A stretch of DNA of 64,000 bases from Microlunatus phosphovorus NM-1 (lineage in GTDB: Bacteria; Actinomycetota; Actinomycetes; Propionibacteriales; Propionibacteriaceae): assembly GCF_000270245.1 (NCBI RefSeq), contig NC_015635.1, forward strand, positions 2,170,001 through 2,234,000. Reading direction: 5' to 3'. The notes beneath the pieces were generated by a model. The model worked only from the letters and a program-made list of their open reading frames with translations. It was not told the DNA's origin and ran no database searches. This document shows, piece by piece, positions 1 through 8,655 of the stretch; the first letter of the stretch is position 1, and every line of letters begins with the position of its first letter. A program made the position numbers and the translations under genes.

Positions 1-35
1 TCTTGACCGGCGCTGTAGGCGCTCCTAGTGTCGGG

Positions 36-55
36 CTCACCGACCCCCCGGTGAG
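36..55. promoter_or_regulatory. inverted repeat CTCACCG-N6-CGGTGAG upstream of the M24 gene
   Basis: CTCACCG (36-42) and CGGTGAG (49-55) form a perfect 7-bp inverted repeat directly before the ribosome-binding site (AAGGAG, 56-61). The same two half-sites occur upstream of the Rieske gene at 2787-2814. This suggests one regulator controls both genes. The nearby IclR protein is the obvious candidate, but that is inference. Confidence 0.5.
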
Positions 56-67
56 AAGGAGTGTGTG

Positions 68-1366
68 ATGGCGCGCATCTTGGACACGGCTCGAGACCGC
101 GGTCCTGTCGAGGAAGACAGCACAGCACCGTTGGAGCCGATGCCGTTGGGCTTGGACATCGAGGCGCGCCGGGCAGAGATCGACGAGCGAAAGCTCGGTC
201 TGGACCGGCTGGCCAAGCTGCGCGCCGAGTTGGCGAAGTTCGACTACGCCGCCGCTCTGCTGTCGGATCCGATCAATATCAGGTACGCGACGGGCTCGCG
301 GAACATGGCGGTCTGGACGATGCACGCCCCCGGGCGGTATGTCTTCGTCCCGGTCGATGGACCGGTGGTGCTCTTCGAGTACGGCACGCCGGTGCAGATG
401 GAGGCGCAGGGCGTCTTCAACCTGGCGACGGTCGACGAGGTACGCCCAGCGAGGCCCTGGTTCTTCTTCGACTCCGGTCCTCGGGTCGCGGAGAAGGTGC
501 AGTGGTGGGCCACCGAGGTCATCTCCTTGATGCGCCAGCACAGCGGTGGCAACAACCGGCTCGCCGTGGACCGCTGCGAACCCTGGGGCGCGCAGTTGCT
601 CATCGATGCCGGGTTCCGGCTGTTCGACGCCCAGGCACCGATGGAGCTGGGGCGTGCCGTCAAGACGTCCGAGGAGCTGAAGTGCCTGCAGCTCTCGGTG
701 GATGTCGCCGACATCGGCATCAGCCGGATGCGTCGGGCGCTGCGGCCGGGGATCACCGAGAACCAGCTGTACGCGATCCTGCACGAGACCAACGTCGCGC
801 ACGACGGGGAGTGGGTCGAGTGCAAGCTGCTCACCTCCGGGGAGCGGACCAACCCGTGGTTCCAGGAGTGCAGCAACCGCGTCATCCAACCCGGCGACAT
901 CGTGGCGTTTGACACCGACATGGTGGGTCCGTACGGGTATCTCGCCGACCTGTCCCGAAGCTGGGTGTGTCCCGGCCGCAAGCCCACCGCGGAGCAGCGT
1001 CGGCTCTACGAGATCGCCCAGGAGCAGGTGCTGTTCAACATGGACCTGCTCAAGCCCGGACTGTCCTTCCAGGAGTTCGCCGACCGTTGCTGGCACATCC
1101 CGGAGGAGTTCATTCCCAACCGCTACGCCATGACGCTCCACGGTTCGGGGATGGTCGATGAGTATCCGAACCTCGCTCACGTCGTCGACTGGGAGGCGAA
1201 GGGCTACGACGGCATCTTCGAGGAGAACATGGTGCTGAGCGTCGAGAGCTACATCGGCGAGGTGGGCGGCAAGGAAGGCGTCAAGCTCGAGCAGCAGGTG
1301 CGGATCACCGCGACCGGCGCCGAGTTGATGTCCTCCGAGCCCTTCGTCGACGCCCTGGAGATCTAA
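68..1366 (+). CDS. M24-family enzyme, DddP-like (possible DMSP lyase)
   Basis: This 432-aa cytosolic protein has the creatinase/prolidase (M24, pita-bread) fold. The dinuclear metal ligands are all present: D282 and D294 (FDTD...ADLS), H358 (TLHGSG), E393 (SVES) and E408 (KLEQ). Their spacing of 12, 76, 35 and 15 residues equals that recalled for the DMSP lyase DddP (D295, D307, H371, E406, E421). D364 (GMVDEYP) and Y353 line up with DddP catalytic D377 and Y366. The N-terminal stretch NIRYATGSRNM is also DddP-like. DddP splits dimethylsulfoniopropionate into DMS and acrylate. A prolidase-like hydrolase of another small substrate remains possible. Retention of metal ligands argues against creatinase. 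ATG 68 is preferred over GTG 65 because AAGGAG lies 6 bases before it. Confidence 0.7.
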   Translation: MARILDTARDRGPVEEDSTAPLEPMPLGLDIEARRAEIDERKLGLDRLAKLRAELAKFDYAAALLSDPINIRYATGSRNMAVWTMHAPGRYVFVPVDGPVVLFEYGTPVQMEAQGVFNLATVDEVRPARPWFFFDSGPRVAEKVQWWATEVISLMRQHSGGNNRLAVDRCEPWGAQLLIDAGFRLFDAQAPMELGRAVKTSEELKCLQLSVDVADIGISRMRRALRPGITENQLYAILHETNVAHDGEWVECKLLTSGERTNPWFQECSNRVIQPGDIVAFDTDMVGPYGYLADLSRSWVCPGRKPTAEQRRLYEIAQEQVLFNMDLLKPGLSFQEFADRCWHIPEEFIPNRYAMTLHGSGMVDEYPNLAHVVDWEAKGYDGIFEENMVLSVESYIGEVGGKEGVKLEQQVRITATGAELMSSEPFVDALEI

Positions 1367-1385
1367 CTTCGATCGAGCGACACAA

Positions 1386-1425
1386 CCGCCACTCCGCAAG
1401 GGTCTGAACCCTCGCGGAGTGGCGG
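1386..1425. terminator. hairpin between convergent genes
   Basis: A perfect 12-bp inverted repeat (ccgccactccgc at 1386-1397, gcggagtggcgg at 1414-1425) lies between the two convergent stop codons. The loop can pair further through aggg/ccct. It probably ends transcription from both sides. No clear T-tract follows. Confidence 0.6.
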
Positions 1426-1432
1426 CAGGTCG

Positions 1433-2746
1433 TCAGTTTCCGACGGCAGCTTGGGCAACCAGACCGAGGTGGTCGCGTCCGCCGCCGAAGTGGTTGGCCA
1501 GACGCTTGATGTACCAGCTGACGAAATCGTTGACGTCGTCCTCGATCGTCGCGTACGGCCCGGGCACGTAGGCCGGATCGGTTGCGCCGCGTTGCGCCAA
1601 CTCCACGAAACGGCGGTCCTCGGTGTTGGTCGCCTCCCACACCTCGGTGAGGGTCGGGATGTCATAGTCGACACCCTCGACGGCATCGGGGTGGACGAGC
1701 CAGGTGGTGCGCACGATCGTCTTGTCCGGCGCCACCGGGAGTGCCCGGAACACCACCGCGTGGTCGCTGCAGAAGTGGAACCACGAGTTGGGCTGGTAGT
1801 GCAACGACATGTCACCGAAAGCCGGGTCGACGATGTCGCCGATCAGCTTCTTGCAGATCTGCTTGCCGTCCCAGCCGAAGGAGGCGCCGTCGCCGTCGAG
1901 TGGGAAGTGGGTGATCCTGAACCCGGTGGCCCGGTTGTCGAGCTCGCGGTAGGTCCGCTGTGGGATGCCGGCTGCGGCCCCAGTGATCGCGAGGCGATCC
2001 AAAGCCTTCAGATACCGCTCGTACAGCTGCTGCTGCCGCGGGGGCACCTCGGTCACGTCGGACTGCAGGAACGGGAAGTAGGCGCTGGTCAGCTCGGGGT
2101 GGCCGGCATCGCAGTGCAGGCACTCCCGGTTGTTCTCCATGACCAGCTTCCAGTTGCCCTCTTCCACCAGGTCGGTCTGGTGGGCAACCTTCAGCCCGCC
2201 CAGCTGGAACGGGGTCAGGTACGGCTCGATCTTGCTGGCGACCTCGTCGAAGTCGGCCGGTGGGTCATCGGACAGGCAGACGAAGATCAGGCCGGCCACC
2301 GTGCGTACGTTGATTCGCTTGAGCCCGAACTGCGAACGGTTGAATCCCTCCTGCGTGGCTTCGGCGTGGATCAGCGAACCGTCGGTTCGGTAGGTCCACT
2401 GGTGGTAGGGGCAGACCAGGTTGCCGACCGAGCCGCAGGCATCCTCGATGATCCGTGAGCCACGATGCCGACATACGTTGTGCAGCGCGTACACCGACTC
2501 GTCGTCGTCCCGAACGATGATCACCGAGGTGGCGCCGATCTCTATCGTCACGTAGTCACCGGGATCGGGGATCTCGGCCTCCGCAGCACAGAAGAGCCAG
2601 TGCTTGCGGAAGATGGCATCAAGGTCGAGGTCGTAGACGTCCGGGTGGGTGTAGAAGGGCGCCTCGAGGCTGAAGCCGGGTTCGCGACGAGCGACCAGCT
2701 CCTCGATGTCGATGGACGGGACGGCGGGTCTGGGCTGACGGCTCAT
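1433..2746 (-). CDS. Rieske non-heme iron oxygenase, quaternary-ammonium (GbcA/CntA) type
   Basis: This 437-aa alpha subunit has a Rieske [2Fe-2S] site at C92-x-H94 (CRHRG) and C112-x2-H115 (CPYHQW). The mononuclear iron motif is MENNREC with H211 and H216. Glu204 takes the bridging position that is Asp in most aromatic-ring dioxygenases; Glu there is typical of enzymes that demethylate betaines or carnitine. The likely reaction is oxidative N-demethylation, for example glycine betaine to dimethylglycine plus formaldehyde. The reductase partner is not in the window. The start at 2746 has GGAG about 10 bases upstream; an in-frame GTG at 2791 is less likely. The gene converges on the DddP-like gene and shares its upstream motif. 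The exact substrate is unproven. Confidence 0.8.
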   Translation of the reverse strand: MSRQPRPAVPSIDIEELVARREPGFSLEAPFYTHPDVYDLDLDAIFRKHWLFCAAEAEIPDPGDYVTIEIGATSVIIVRDDDESVYALHNVCRHRGSRIIEDACGSVGNLVCPYHQWTYRTDGSLIHAEATQEGFNRSQFGLKRINVRTVAGLIFVCLSDDPPADFDEVASKIEPYLTPFQLGGLKVAHQTDLVEEGNWKLVMENNRECLHCDAGHPELTSAYFPFLQSDVTEVPPRQQQLYERYLKALDRLAITGAAAGIPQRTYRELDNRATGFRITHFPLDGDGASFGWDGKQICKKLIGDIVDPAFGDMSLHYQPNSWFHFCSDHAVVFRALPVAPDKTIVRTTWLVHPDAVEGVDYDIPTLTEVWEATNTEDRRFVELAQRGATDPAYVPGPYATIEDDVNDFVSWYIKRLANHFGGGRDHLGLVAQAAVGN

Positions 2747-2786
2747 GTCGTGGCGTCTCCTACGTTCGGTGCTGCTGAGGTCGCTT

Positions 2787-2831
2787 CTCACCGCTGACTC
2801 TCGGATGCGGTGAGAGTCTCACTCACGGTGA
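2787..2831. promoter_or_regulatory. inverted repeats upstream of the Rieske gene
   Basis: CTCACCG (2787-2793) and CGGTGAG (2808-2814) repeat the half-sites found at 36-55, here with a 14-base spacer. A nested GACTCTC/GAGAGTC pair (2796-2802, 2812-2818) and a TCACGGTGA palindrome (2823-2831) follow. The cluster looks like an operator region for the minus-strand Rieske gene. Confidence 0.45.
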
Positions 2832-3020
2832 TCGGCGCTGGGGGTCAGGATGTTCCATCTCGCAGAACACCCGCTCAAGACTAGAGCGTAGAAGCCTCGC
2901 CGCGGGCCGTCAATAGAGGCTCGACTAAGAATCTCCCTGGGCCAAGTCGGCCCAGTCTGTTTCAGAGTATGAAACAAGGACAGGGCATTGAGAGTTGATT
3001 TCGACCGTCCTCGCCTGTGC

Positions 3021-3535
3021 CGAAGCAACCCAAAGTCGCCACTCGATCTCGTGCCCTTCACTGAAAGGCGAGAATCTGCTGCTTCACGCGAAGCAACCAG
3101 AAGTCGCCACTCGCGATGCCGTGGCCGACCACACTCCACCATCGAGTGGCGAGTATCGGCTGCAGGAGCCACGAATGGCCAGGGCAGATCGTGGTCGTGT
3201 TGGTCGTCTTTGGCCCGTGGGCGCAAGACGTAGGGGCTTTCCGTCTGATCCGCGGTCGTGTGTGGCCCGGGGGCGCGAATCGTACGTCGGGCACGCCCAG
3301 CTGCCGATCGTCTTGGGCCCGGGGGCGCAAGACGTACGGGGCCTTCCGTCTGATCCGCGGTCGTGTGTGGCCCGCGGGCGCGAATCGTACGTCGGGCACG
3401 CCTGACTGCCGATCGTCTTTGGCCCGGGGGCGCAAGACGTGCCCCCGTTCCGCTCCAGCATGGGGCCGCGAGTCCTCGCCCGCATCGAAGCAGCCACAAA
3501 TCGCCACTCGATCTGCTGCCCGCCATCGAACGCCG
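3021..3535. repeat. short interspersed repeats with core TCGCCACTCG
   Basis: The core aagtcgccactcg, preceded by gaagcaacc, occurs at about 3022 and 3089, with a diverged copy near 3486 and an inverted copy at 3141-3163. The stretch 2832-3655 holds no convincing gene: open frames on both strands follow the repeats and have no family resemblance. A related core occurs near 54692. Confidence 0.55.
3203..3450. repeat. tandem ~104-bp repeat of the GGCCCGNGGGCGC family
   Basis: Two full copies and one partial copy (starting near 3203, 3307 and 3411) repeat with a 104-105-base period. Each full copy contains two versions of the core GGCCCGNGGGCGC-N6-CGTACG, for example tttggcccgggggcgcaag. The core is the reverse complement of the 52-bp array at 4485-4826 and also occurs at 53531-53610. 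This is a dispersed extragenic repeat family, not coding DNA. Confidence 0.7.
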
Positions 3536-3655
3536 AGGATTGACTGCTTCAGTTGCTGATATGAACCCGCCCCGACCGTCCCGCCAACGGTGGCCTCACA
3601 CCAGTCAGGACCCTGGTCGAGGCTGATATATCGCTCTTTCCGCTTGGCTCGCCGA

Positions 3656-4468
3656 TTAGCGGATGCGATCCGAGATCTGCTCTGCCGCTCGAATGAGACG
3701 GGCCGCGATGCCGGGGATCATCGGCGGCACCAGCCGGAACGACGGTCCCGACACCGAGATGGCCGCAACCAGATGGCCGTCGGCGACTCGGATCGGCGCG
3801 GCGACGGCGGTCAGCCCAGGCTCCTGCTCCTCCCAGGTGGTCGCATACCCGCGACTCAACACCAGCGCGAGGTCGGCCTTCAGAGCAGCGGCGTCGACGA
3901 GTGTGTAGCCGGTGAGGCGCGGCAGCCCGCCATCGATGTAGGACTGGAGTTCCGGAGCCGGGAGGTCGGCCAGGAACACCTTGCCGCACGAGCTGGCATG
4001 CAGTGGGTCGCGCCGGCCCACCTCGCTGAGGGTCGTGAGGCTCGACGGCCCGATCACCTGGTCGATGCTGACGACGTCTCGGCCGTCTCGGATCGCGATG
4101 TAGACGGACTCGCCGACCTCCTGGGCGAGCGCCACGCAGATGTCGCGGCCGATCAGTGCCAGGTCGTGTCGTTTGTGGGCTCCCTCGGCGAGCCGCACGA
4201 TGCCGTCTGCCAAAGAGTATCGACCCCGATTCGAGTCCTGCTCGACCAGGCCGCGCGCCTCCATCGTGGCCAACAGGCGAAACACTGTCGACTTGTGCAG
4301 CGACACCTCAGCGGCGATCTCCGTGACACCCGCTGAGCCGCGTCGTGCCAGAACCTCCAGGATGGAGATCGCTCGGTCAAGCGACCGGACAGGTTGCACC
4401 CCGTTGTCTTGTTCTTCCCCTTCGGGCGGGGTCACGGGATCTGCTCTTCGGGCGGGGTCACGGCTCAC
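3656..4468 (-). CDS. IclR-family transcriptional regulator
   Basis: This 270-aa protein has an N-terminal winged helix (about residues 25-90; SLDRAISILEVLARRG then SLHKSTVFRLLATME) and a C-terminal IclR effector domain with LHASSCGKVFLA and AAISVSGPS. IclR proteins bind small carboxylic or aromatic effectors and usually control nearby catabolic genes. It lies just beyond the Rieske/DddP-like pair and next to the methylcitrate operon; the paired CTCACCG motifs make the former the likelier target. The first 25 residues are charged and not conserved, so the start could be a little downstream. Confidence 0.85.
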   Translation of the reverse strand: MSRDPARRADPVTPPEGEEQDNGVQPVRSLDRAISILEVLARRGSAGVTEIAAEVSLHKSTVFRLLATMEARGLVEQDSNRGRYSLADGIVRLAEGAHKRHDLALIGRDICVALAQEVGESVYIAIRDGRDVVSIDQVIGPSSLTTLSEVGRRDPLHASSCGKVFLADLPAPELQSYIDGGLPRLTGYTLVDAAALKADLALVLSRGYATTWEEQEPGLTAVAAPIRVADGHLVAAISVSGPSFRLVPPMIPGIAARLIRAAEQISDRIR

Positions 4469-4484
4469 ACCCTAAATGCCGTCT

Positions 4485-4826
4485 TGCGCCGCCGGGCCAC
4501 GGATGATCGCGTGCCTCGCGGGAACCGGGTACGTCTGACGCCCGTGGGCCGCGAACGATCGTGTGCCTTGCAGGAACTGCGTACGTCTGACGCCCACGGG
4601 CCACGAACGATCGTGTGCCCGGCAGGAACTGCGTACGTCTGACGCCCGCGGGCCGCGAACGGTCGCGTGCCCGGCAGGAACTGCGTACGTCTGACGCCCG
4701 CGGGCCACGAACGGTCGCGTGCCCGGCAGGAACTGCGTACGTCTGACGCCCGCGGGCCACGAACGGTCGCGTGCCCCGCAGGAACTGCGTACGTCGGACG
4801 CCCACGGGCCACGAACGATCGTGTGC
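4485..4826. repeat. 52-bp tandem repeat array, about 6.5 copies
   Basis: The sequence gtacgtctgacgcc recurs at 4529, 4581, 4633, 4685 and 4737, with a one-base variant at 4789: an exact 52-base period. Each unit carries gcccgcgggccacgaacg, the inverse form of the repeat at 3203-3450. Copies differ at only a few positions, so the array looks recently amplified. It fills the space between the iclR start and the prpC stop. Confidence 0.85.
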
Positions 4827-4879
4827 GGACTCCCCGGCCCGAACGCTCGGCACTGACGCAGGACCGATTCACTCAGCGA

Positions 4880-6064
4880 TCAGCCGGCGGACTCCTCCGG
4901 CCGGTCGGCGACGGCCAGGGCGGCGGCGTCGGCGACATAGCCGGGGACATGCCGCTCGTCGGGACCGTTGTATTCCGACAAGGGCCGGATCAGCGCATTG
5001 GCGGACTGCTGCTCGATGATGTGGGCGGTCCAGCCGGTGATCCTCGACGCGACGAACAAGGGCGTGAAGGTGAGCACGTCGAAGCCGATCAGGTTGTAGG
5101 CCGGGCCGGAGGGGTAGTCCAGGTTGGGATAGATCCCCTTCCGGGAGACGAACTCGCGCTCGAGCGTCTCGTACAGCTCGGCGACATCCGGCCGGTCGTA
5201 GTGTGCGATGAGCATGTCGAGTGCGGCCTTCATGGTCGGTACGCGCGAATCGCCCCGCTTGTAGACGCGGTGTCCGAAGCCCATGATCTTGCGCTTCTGG
5301 CCCAGGGCCTCGTCCAGCCACGGCACCACGTTGGCGGCGTCGCCGATCTCGTTCAGGATGTGCAGCACGGCCTCGTTGGCACCGCCGTGCAGCGGACCCT
5401 TGAGCGCGCCGATCGCGGCCACGACCGCCGAATACAGGTCGCTCAACGTGGACGTGACGACCCGGGCGGTGAAGGTCGACGCATTGAAGGAGTGCTCGGC
5501 ATAGAGGATCATCGACCGGTTCACCGCATCGACGACCACCGGATCCGGCTCCTCGCCGAAGGTGAGCCACAGCAGGTTGGCCGAATAGTCGAGATCGTCG
5601 CGCGGCTCGACCGGATCGAGACCACGGCGGCGGCGCTGCCCGTACGCGACGATCGCCGGCAGCGCGGCGAACAACCGGACCGAACGCTCGAGGTTCTCGG
5701 CCGGGGTGCCGACGGCGTCGAGCACGTTGGTGATGCCGGCGGTCTCGGTCGCGCCGATCACGCTCACCGCGGTACGGATCTCGTCCATCGGATGCGCGCC
5801 GGTGGGCAGCAGATCGATCGCCGCCTTCACCTCCGGGGCCAACCCCCGATGAGCGCGCTCGGTGGCGCGCAGTGCGGCGAGCTCGTCGTCGGTCGGCAGG
5901 CCGCCGTGCCACAGCAGATAGGCGACCGCCTCGAACGGCTGGGTCGCGGCAAGCTCCTGCACCGGATAGCCGCGATACAGCAGCGAGTTCGTCTCGGGGT
6001 TGACCTTCGAGATCGCGGTGTAGTCGACGTAGACCCCGGCGAGGCCCTTCTTGATGTCGGTCAT
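4880..6064 (-). CDS. prpC: 2-methylcitrate synthase / citrate synthase
   Basis: This 394-aa enzyme condenses propionyl-CoA with oxaloacetate to 2-methylcitrate, the first step of the methylcitrate cycle. The citrate-synthase triad is visible: H226 (PLHGGANEAV), H265 (GFGHRVYK) and D316 (PNLDYPSG). Length and the N-terminus KKGLAGVYVDYTAISKV are typical of the bacterial dimeric methylcitrate synthases. It is the last gene of the minus-strand prpD-prpB-prpC operon, 26 bases after prpB. Its position in this operon favours the methylcitrate role over housekeeping citrate synthesis. Confidence 0.93.
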   Translation of the reverse strand: MTDIKKGLAGVYVDYTAISKVNPETNSLLYRGYPVQELAATQPFEAVAYLLWHGGLPTDDELAALRATERAHRGLAPEVKAAIDLLPTGAHPMDEIRTAVSVIGATETAGITNVLDAVGTPAENLERSVRLFAALPAIVAYGQRRRRGLDPVEPRDDLDYSANLLWLTFGEEPDPVVVDAVNRSMILYAEHSFNASTFTARVVTSTLSDLYSAVVAAIGALKGPLHGGANEAVLHILNEIGDAANVVPWLDEALGQKRKIMGFGHRVYKRGDSRVPTMKAALDMLIAHYDRPDVAELYETLEREFVSRKGIYPNLDYPSGPAYNLIGFDVLTFTPLFVASRITGWTAHIIEQQSANALIRPLSEYNGPDERHVPGYVADAAALAVADRPEESAG

Positions 6065-6090
6065 CGATGACTCTCCTAGTGCTTGCTTGC

Positions 6091-6990
6091 TCAGTGCTCG
6101 AGGTGGAAGTTGAAGACGGATGCGTCGAAGTGGTTGTAGCTCGCGTAGTCGATCAGGTCGTACAGCTCGGCGCGGTGCTGCATCTCGCCGAGCCGGCTGG
6201 TCAGGTGCCCCTCGACGAGGAGCGTATCGAGGGCCCGATCGGCCGCTCCCATGGCCATCCGCAGCAGCGACACCGGCCAGATCACGATGTTGATCCCGAC
6301 GTCGCGCAGCTGGTCGACCGAGAACAGCTCGGATTTCCCGAACTCGGTCATGTTGGCCAGGATCGGTACGTCGACCGCCGCCCGCATGGCCGCGAACTCC
6401 TCGAGCGAGGCCATCGCCTCCGGGAAGATCGCATCGGCGCCGGCATCGACGAGCACCTTGGCCCGGTCGATCGCGGACGGAAGCCCGTCGACAGCCCGGA
6501 TGTCGGTTCGCGCCATGATCAGGAAGTTGGGGTCTCGACGGGCGTCGACCGCGGCCCGGATTCGCTTGATCGCCGTGTCGGTGTCGACCACGGCCTTCCC
6601 GTCGAGATGTCCGCAGCGCTTGGGGTTGATCTGATCCTCGATGTGGGTGCCGCCGAGCCCAGCGTCCTCGAGGGTCTGGATCGTACGCGCGACGTTCATC
6701 GGCTCGCCGAAACCGGTGTCGGCGTCGATGATGGCGGGCAGCTCGGTCGCCCGCGCGATCTGCTGGCCACGGCCAGCCACCTCGGTGAGGGTGGTGAGCC
6801 CGATGTCGGGCAGACCGAGATCGGCACTCAGCACGGCGCCGGAGATGTAGACCCCGTCGAAACCCTTGCGCTCGATCAGCTTGGCGCTCAGCGGGTTGAA
6901 CGCGCCCGGGAACCGGAGCAGCTCACCTGATCTGAGCTGCTCGCGGAACAGCAGGCGCTTCTCCGCTGGGGAGGTGCGTGCGTACAGCAT
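6091..6990 (-). CDS. prpB: 2-methylisocitrate lyase
   Basis: This 299-aa enzyme cleaves 2-methylisocitrate to pyruvate and succinate, the last step of the methylcitrate cycle. It belongs to the isocitrate lyase/PEP mutase superfamily. The signature KRCGH is at 124-128 with catalytic C126, and the Mg-site motif DADTGFG starts at 89. The ATG at 6990 overlaps the prpD stop (TGATG), which indicates translational coupling. A longer open frame upstream in the same register lies inside prpD and is not part of this gene. Confidence 0.93.
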   Translation of the reverse strand: MLYARTSPAEKRLLFREQLRSGELLRFPGAFNPLSAKLIERKGFDGVYISGAVLSADLGLPDIGLTTLTEVAGRGQQIARATELPAIIDADTGFGEPMNVARTIQTLEDAGLGGTHIEDQINPKRCGHLDGKAVVDTDTAIKRIRAAVDARRDPNFLIMARTDIRAVDGLPSAIDRAKVLVDAGADAIFPEAMASLEEFAAMRAAVDVPILANMTEFGKSELFSVDQLRDVGINIVIWPVSLLRMAMGAADRALDTLLVEGHLTSRLGEMQHRAELYDLIDYASYNHFDASVFNFHLEH

Positions 6991-8534
6991 CAGAACAGGC
7001 CGGTCGGGCTGGGGGCCGACGCGAGCAGCCCCGGTTTGGCGACGATGCTGAGGGCTTGCACCTCCACGGGAGTGAGCTCCGGCAGTCGCTCGGCCAGCGC
7101 CAGGAAGCGCTCGATCTCCGCCGGCGCAAGAGCCGGCTCGGCGAGCAGCCGGAACTTTCGCACATAGTCCGGCCGGGCGAACGGCCGGGCACCCAGCGGA
7201 TGCGCATCGGCAATGGCGATCTCCTCGACGACCGTCGATCCGTCCGTCAGGGTGATCTCGACCCGGCCGCCGAACGCCTTCTCGTCGGGATCCTCCGAGT
7301 GATAGCGGCGAGTCCACTCCGGATCCTCGGCAGTGGTGATCTTGTGCCAGAGCGCAACCGTGTCGGGTCGGCCGGCCCGTTCGGGAGCGTAGGAGTCGAC
7401 GTGGTGCCAGCCGCCGTCCTGTAGGGCCACGGTGAAGATGTAGGCGATCGAGTGGTCGAGGGTCTCCCGCGATGCGGTCGGGTCGTACTTCTGCGGATCG
7501 CCGGCACCCGAGCCGATCACATAGTGCGTGTGGTGCGAGGTGTGCAGCACGATCGCGGCGATATTCGCCGGATCACGCAGTTCCGGGCGCTCGTTGCCGA
7601 GGCGCCGGGCGAGGTCGATCCAGGCCTGCGCCTGATATTCGGCCGAATGCTCCTTGGTATAGGTGTCCAGGATGCCGCGCTTCGGCTCACCCGGCGCGGG
7701 AAGAGGCACCTCGTACGAGCCCTCGGGTCCGTCGAGCAGCCAGGCGATCACGCCGTCCTCGCCCTCATAGATCGGGTTGGGCGAGGTTTCGCCGCGCAGT
7801 GCCCGATCGACGGCTTCGATCGCCAGTTTGCCGGCGAATGCAGGGGCGTACGCCTTCCACGACGAGATCGCCCCCTTGCGCGACTGGCGGGTTGCGGTGG
7901 TGGTGTGCAGCGCCTGGCCGATGGCCTGGTAGATCACCGCTGTATCGAGACCGAGCAGGGTGCCGATGCCGGCCGCGGCCGACGGGCCGAGGTGTGCGAC
8001 GTGATCGATCTTGTGCCTGTGCAGGCTGATCGCGCGCACCAGGTCGACCTGGATTTCGTACCCGGTGGCGAGACCGCGCAGCAGTGCCGCACCGTCGGCG
8101 CCGACGTGCTGGGCGACTGCCAGGATCGGCGGGATGTTGTCGCCGGGATGGGAATACTCGGCAGCGAGGAAGGTGTCGTGATAGTCCAGCTCGCGTACGG
8201 CGACTCCGTGCGCCCAGGCTGCCCACTCAGGGCTGGTACGCCGGTCGGTGCCGACGATCGCGGCGCCGGCACCGTTGACCGACACGGGATGCGACAGCGC
8301 CTGGGCACGCGCGGCACTCGGTGGCGTCCGGGTGAGCGACGCCGCAGCGACCGCAGCGTTGTCGATCACCCGATTGATGATCATGTCGGTGACGTCGGGC
8401 TGCACCTCGACCGGATCGGTCGCCACCTCGGCGATCTTCCAGGCCAGCTGCTCCTCCCGGGGCAGATCCTCATTGCTGCGGTAGGTGCGTACGCGGTGGC
8501 GTGCGCTCGGTACGTTGCTGGTCGGAGTGCTCAT
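6990..8534 (-). CDS. prpD: 2-methylcitrate dehydratase
   Basis: This 514-aa MmgE/PrpD-family protein dehydrates 2-methylcitrate to 2-methyl-cis-aconitate. Family stretches include [16 protein letters not shown] near the N-terminus and [18 protein letters not shown]. Three in-frame ATGs lie close together. The third (8534, MSTPTSN) is chosen because AAGGAA precedes it; the first two fall inside the TGACTC repeat array. It is the first enzyme gene after gntR on the same strand. Confidence 0.9.
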   Translation of the reverse strand: MSTPTSNVPSARHRVRTYRSNEDLPREEQLAWKIAEVATDPVEVQPDVTDMIINRVIDNAAVAAASLTRTPPSAARAQALSHPVSVNGAGAAIVGTDRRTSPEWAAWAHGVAVRELDYHDTFLAAEYSHPGDNIPPILAVAQHVGADGAALLRGLATGYEIQVDLVRAISLHRHKIDHVAHLGPSAAAGIGTLLGLDTAVIYQAIGQALHTTTATRQSRKGAISSWKAYAPAFAGKLAIEAVDRALRGETSPNPIYEGEDGVIAWLLDGPEGSYEVPLPAPGEPKRGILDTYTKEHSAEYQAQAWIDLARRLGNERPELRDPANIAAIVLHTSHHTHYVIGSGAGDPQKYDPTASRETLDHSIAYIFTVALQDGGWHHVDSYAPERAGRPDTVALWHKITTAEDPEWTRRYHSEDPDEKAFGGRVEITLTDGSTVVEEIAIADAHPLGARPFARPDYVRKFRLLAEPALAPAEIERFLALAERLPELTPVEVQALSIVAKPGLLASAPSPTGLF

Positions 8535-8552
8535 TGATTCCTTCGTATTCAT

Positions 8553-8653
8553 TGACTCTGTATTCATTGACTCAGTTCTCGGTGACTCAAGTTCTCGGTG
8601 ACTCTGTTCTCATTGACTCAGGTGCTCGGGTGACTCAGGTGCTCGGGTGACTC
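8553..8653. repeat. array of seven TGACTC hexamers at 15-17-base spacing
   Basis: TGACTC occurs at 8553, 8568, 8583, 8599, 8614, 8631 and 8648. The spacers are degenerate copies of one another (agttctcgg, aggtgctcggg). The array occupies nearly the whole gap between the gntR stop and prpD. It may be a slipped-strand short repeat, an RNA spacer within the operon, or clustered binding sites. Confidence 0.6.
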
Positions 8654-8655
8654 GA

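Noticed and set aside
68-1366. Creatinase as identity of the M24 protein (sarcosine operon elsewhere in the window)
   Set aside because: Creatinases have lost the metal ligands, but all five are present here at DddP spacing.
2819-3559. Several open frames on both strands in the 2.8-3.6 kb gap
   Set aside because: They track the tandem repeats, encode low-complexity Arg/Pro/Gly-rich sequence and show no family resemblance.
4485-4826. Regular repeats that could be a CRISPR array
   Set aside because: The whole 52-base unit is repeated with no unique spacers and no cas genes are present. It is a plain tandem repeat.
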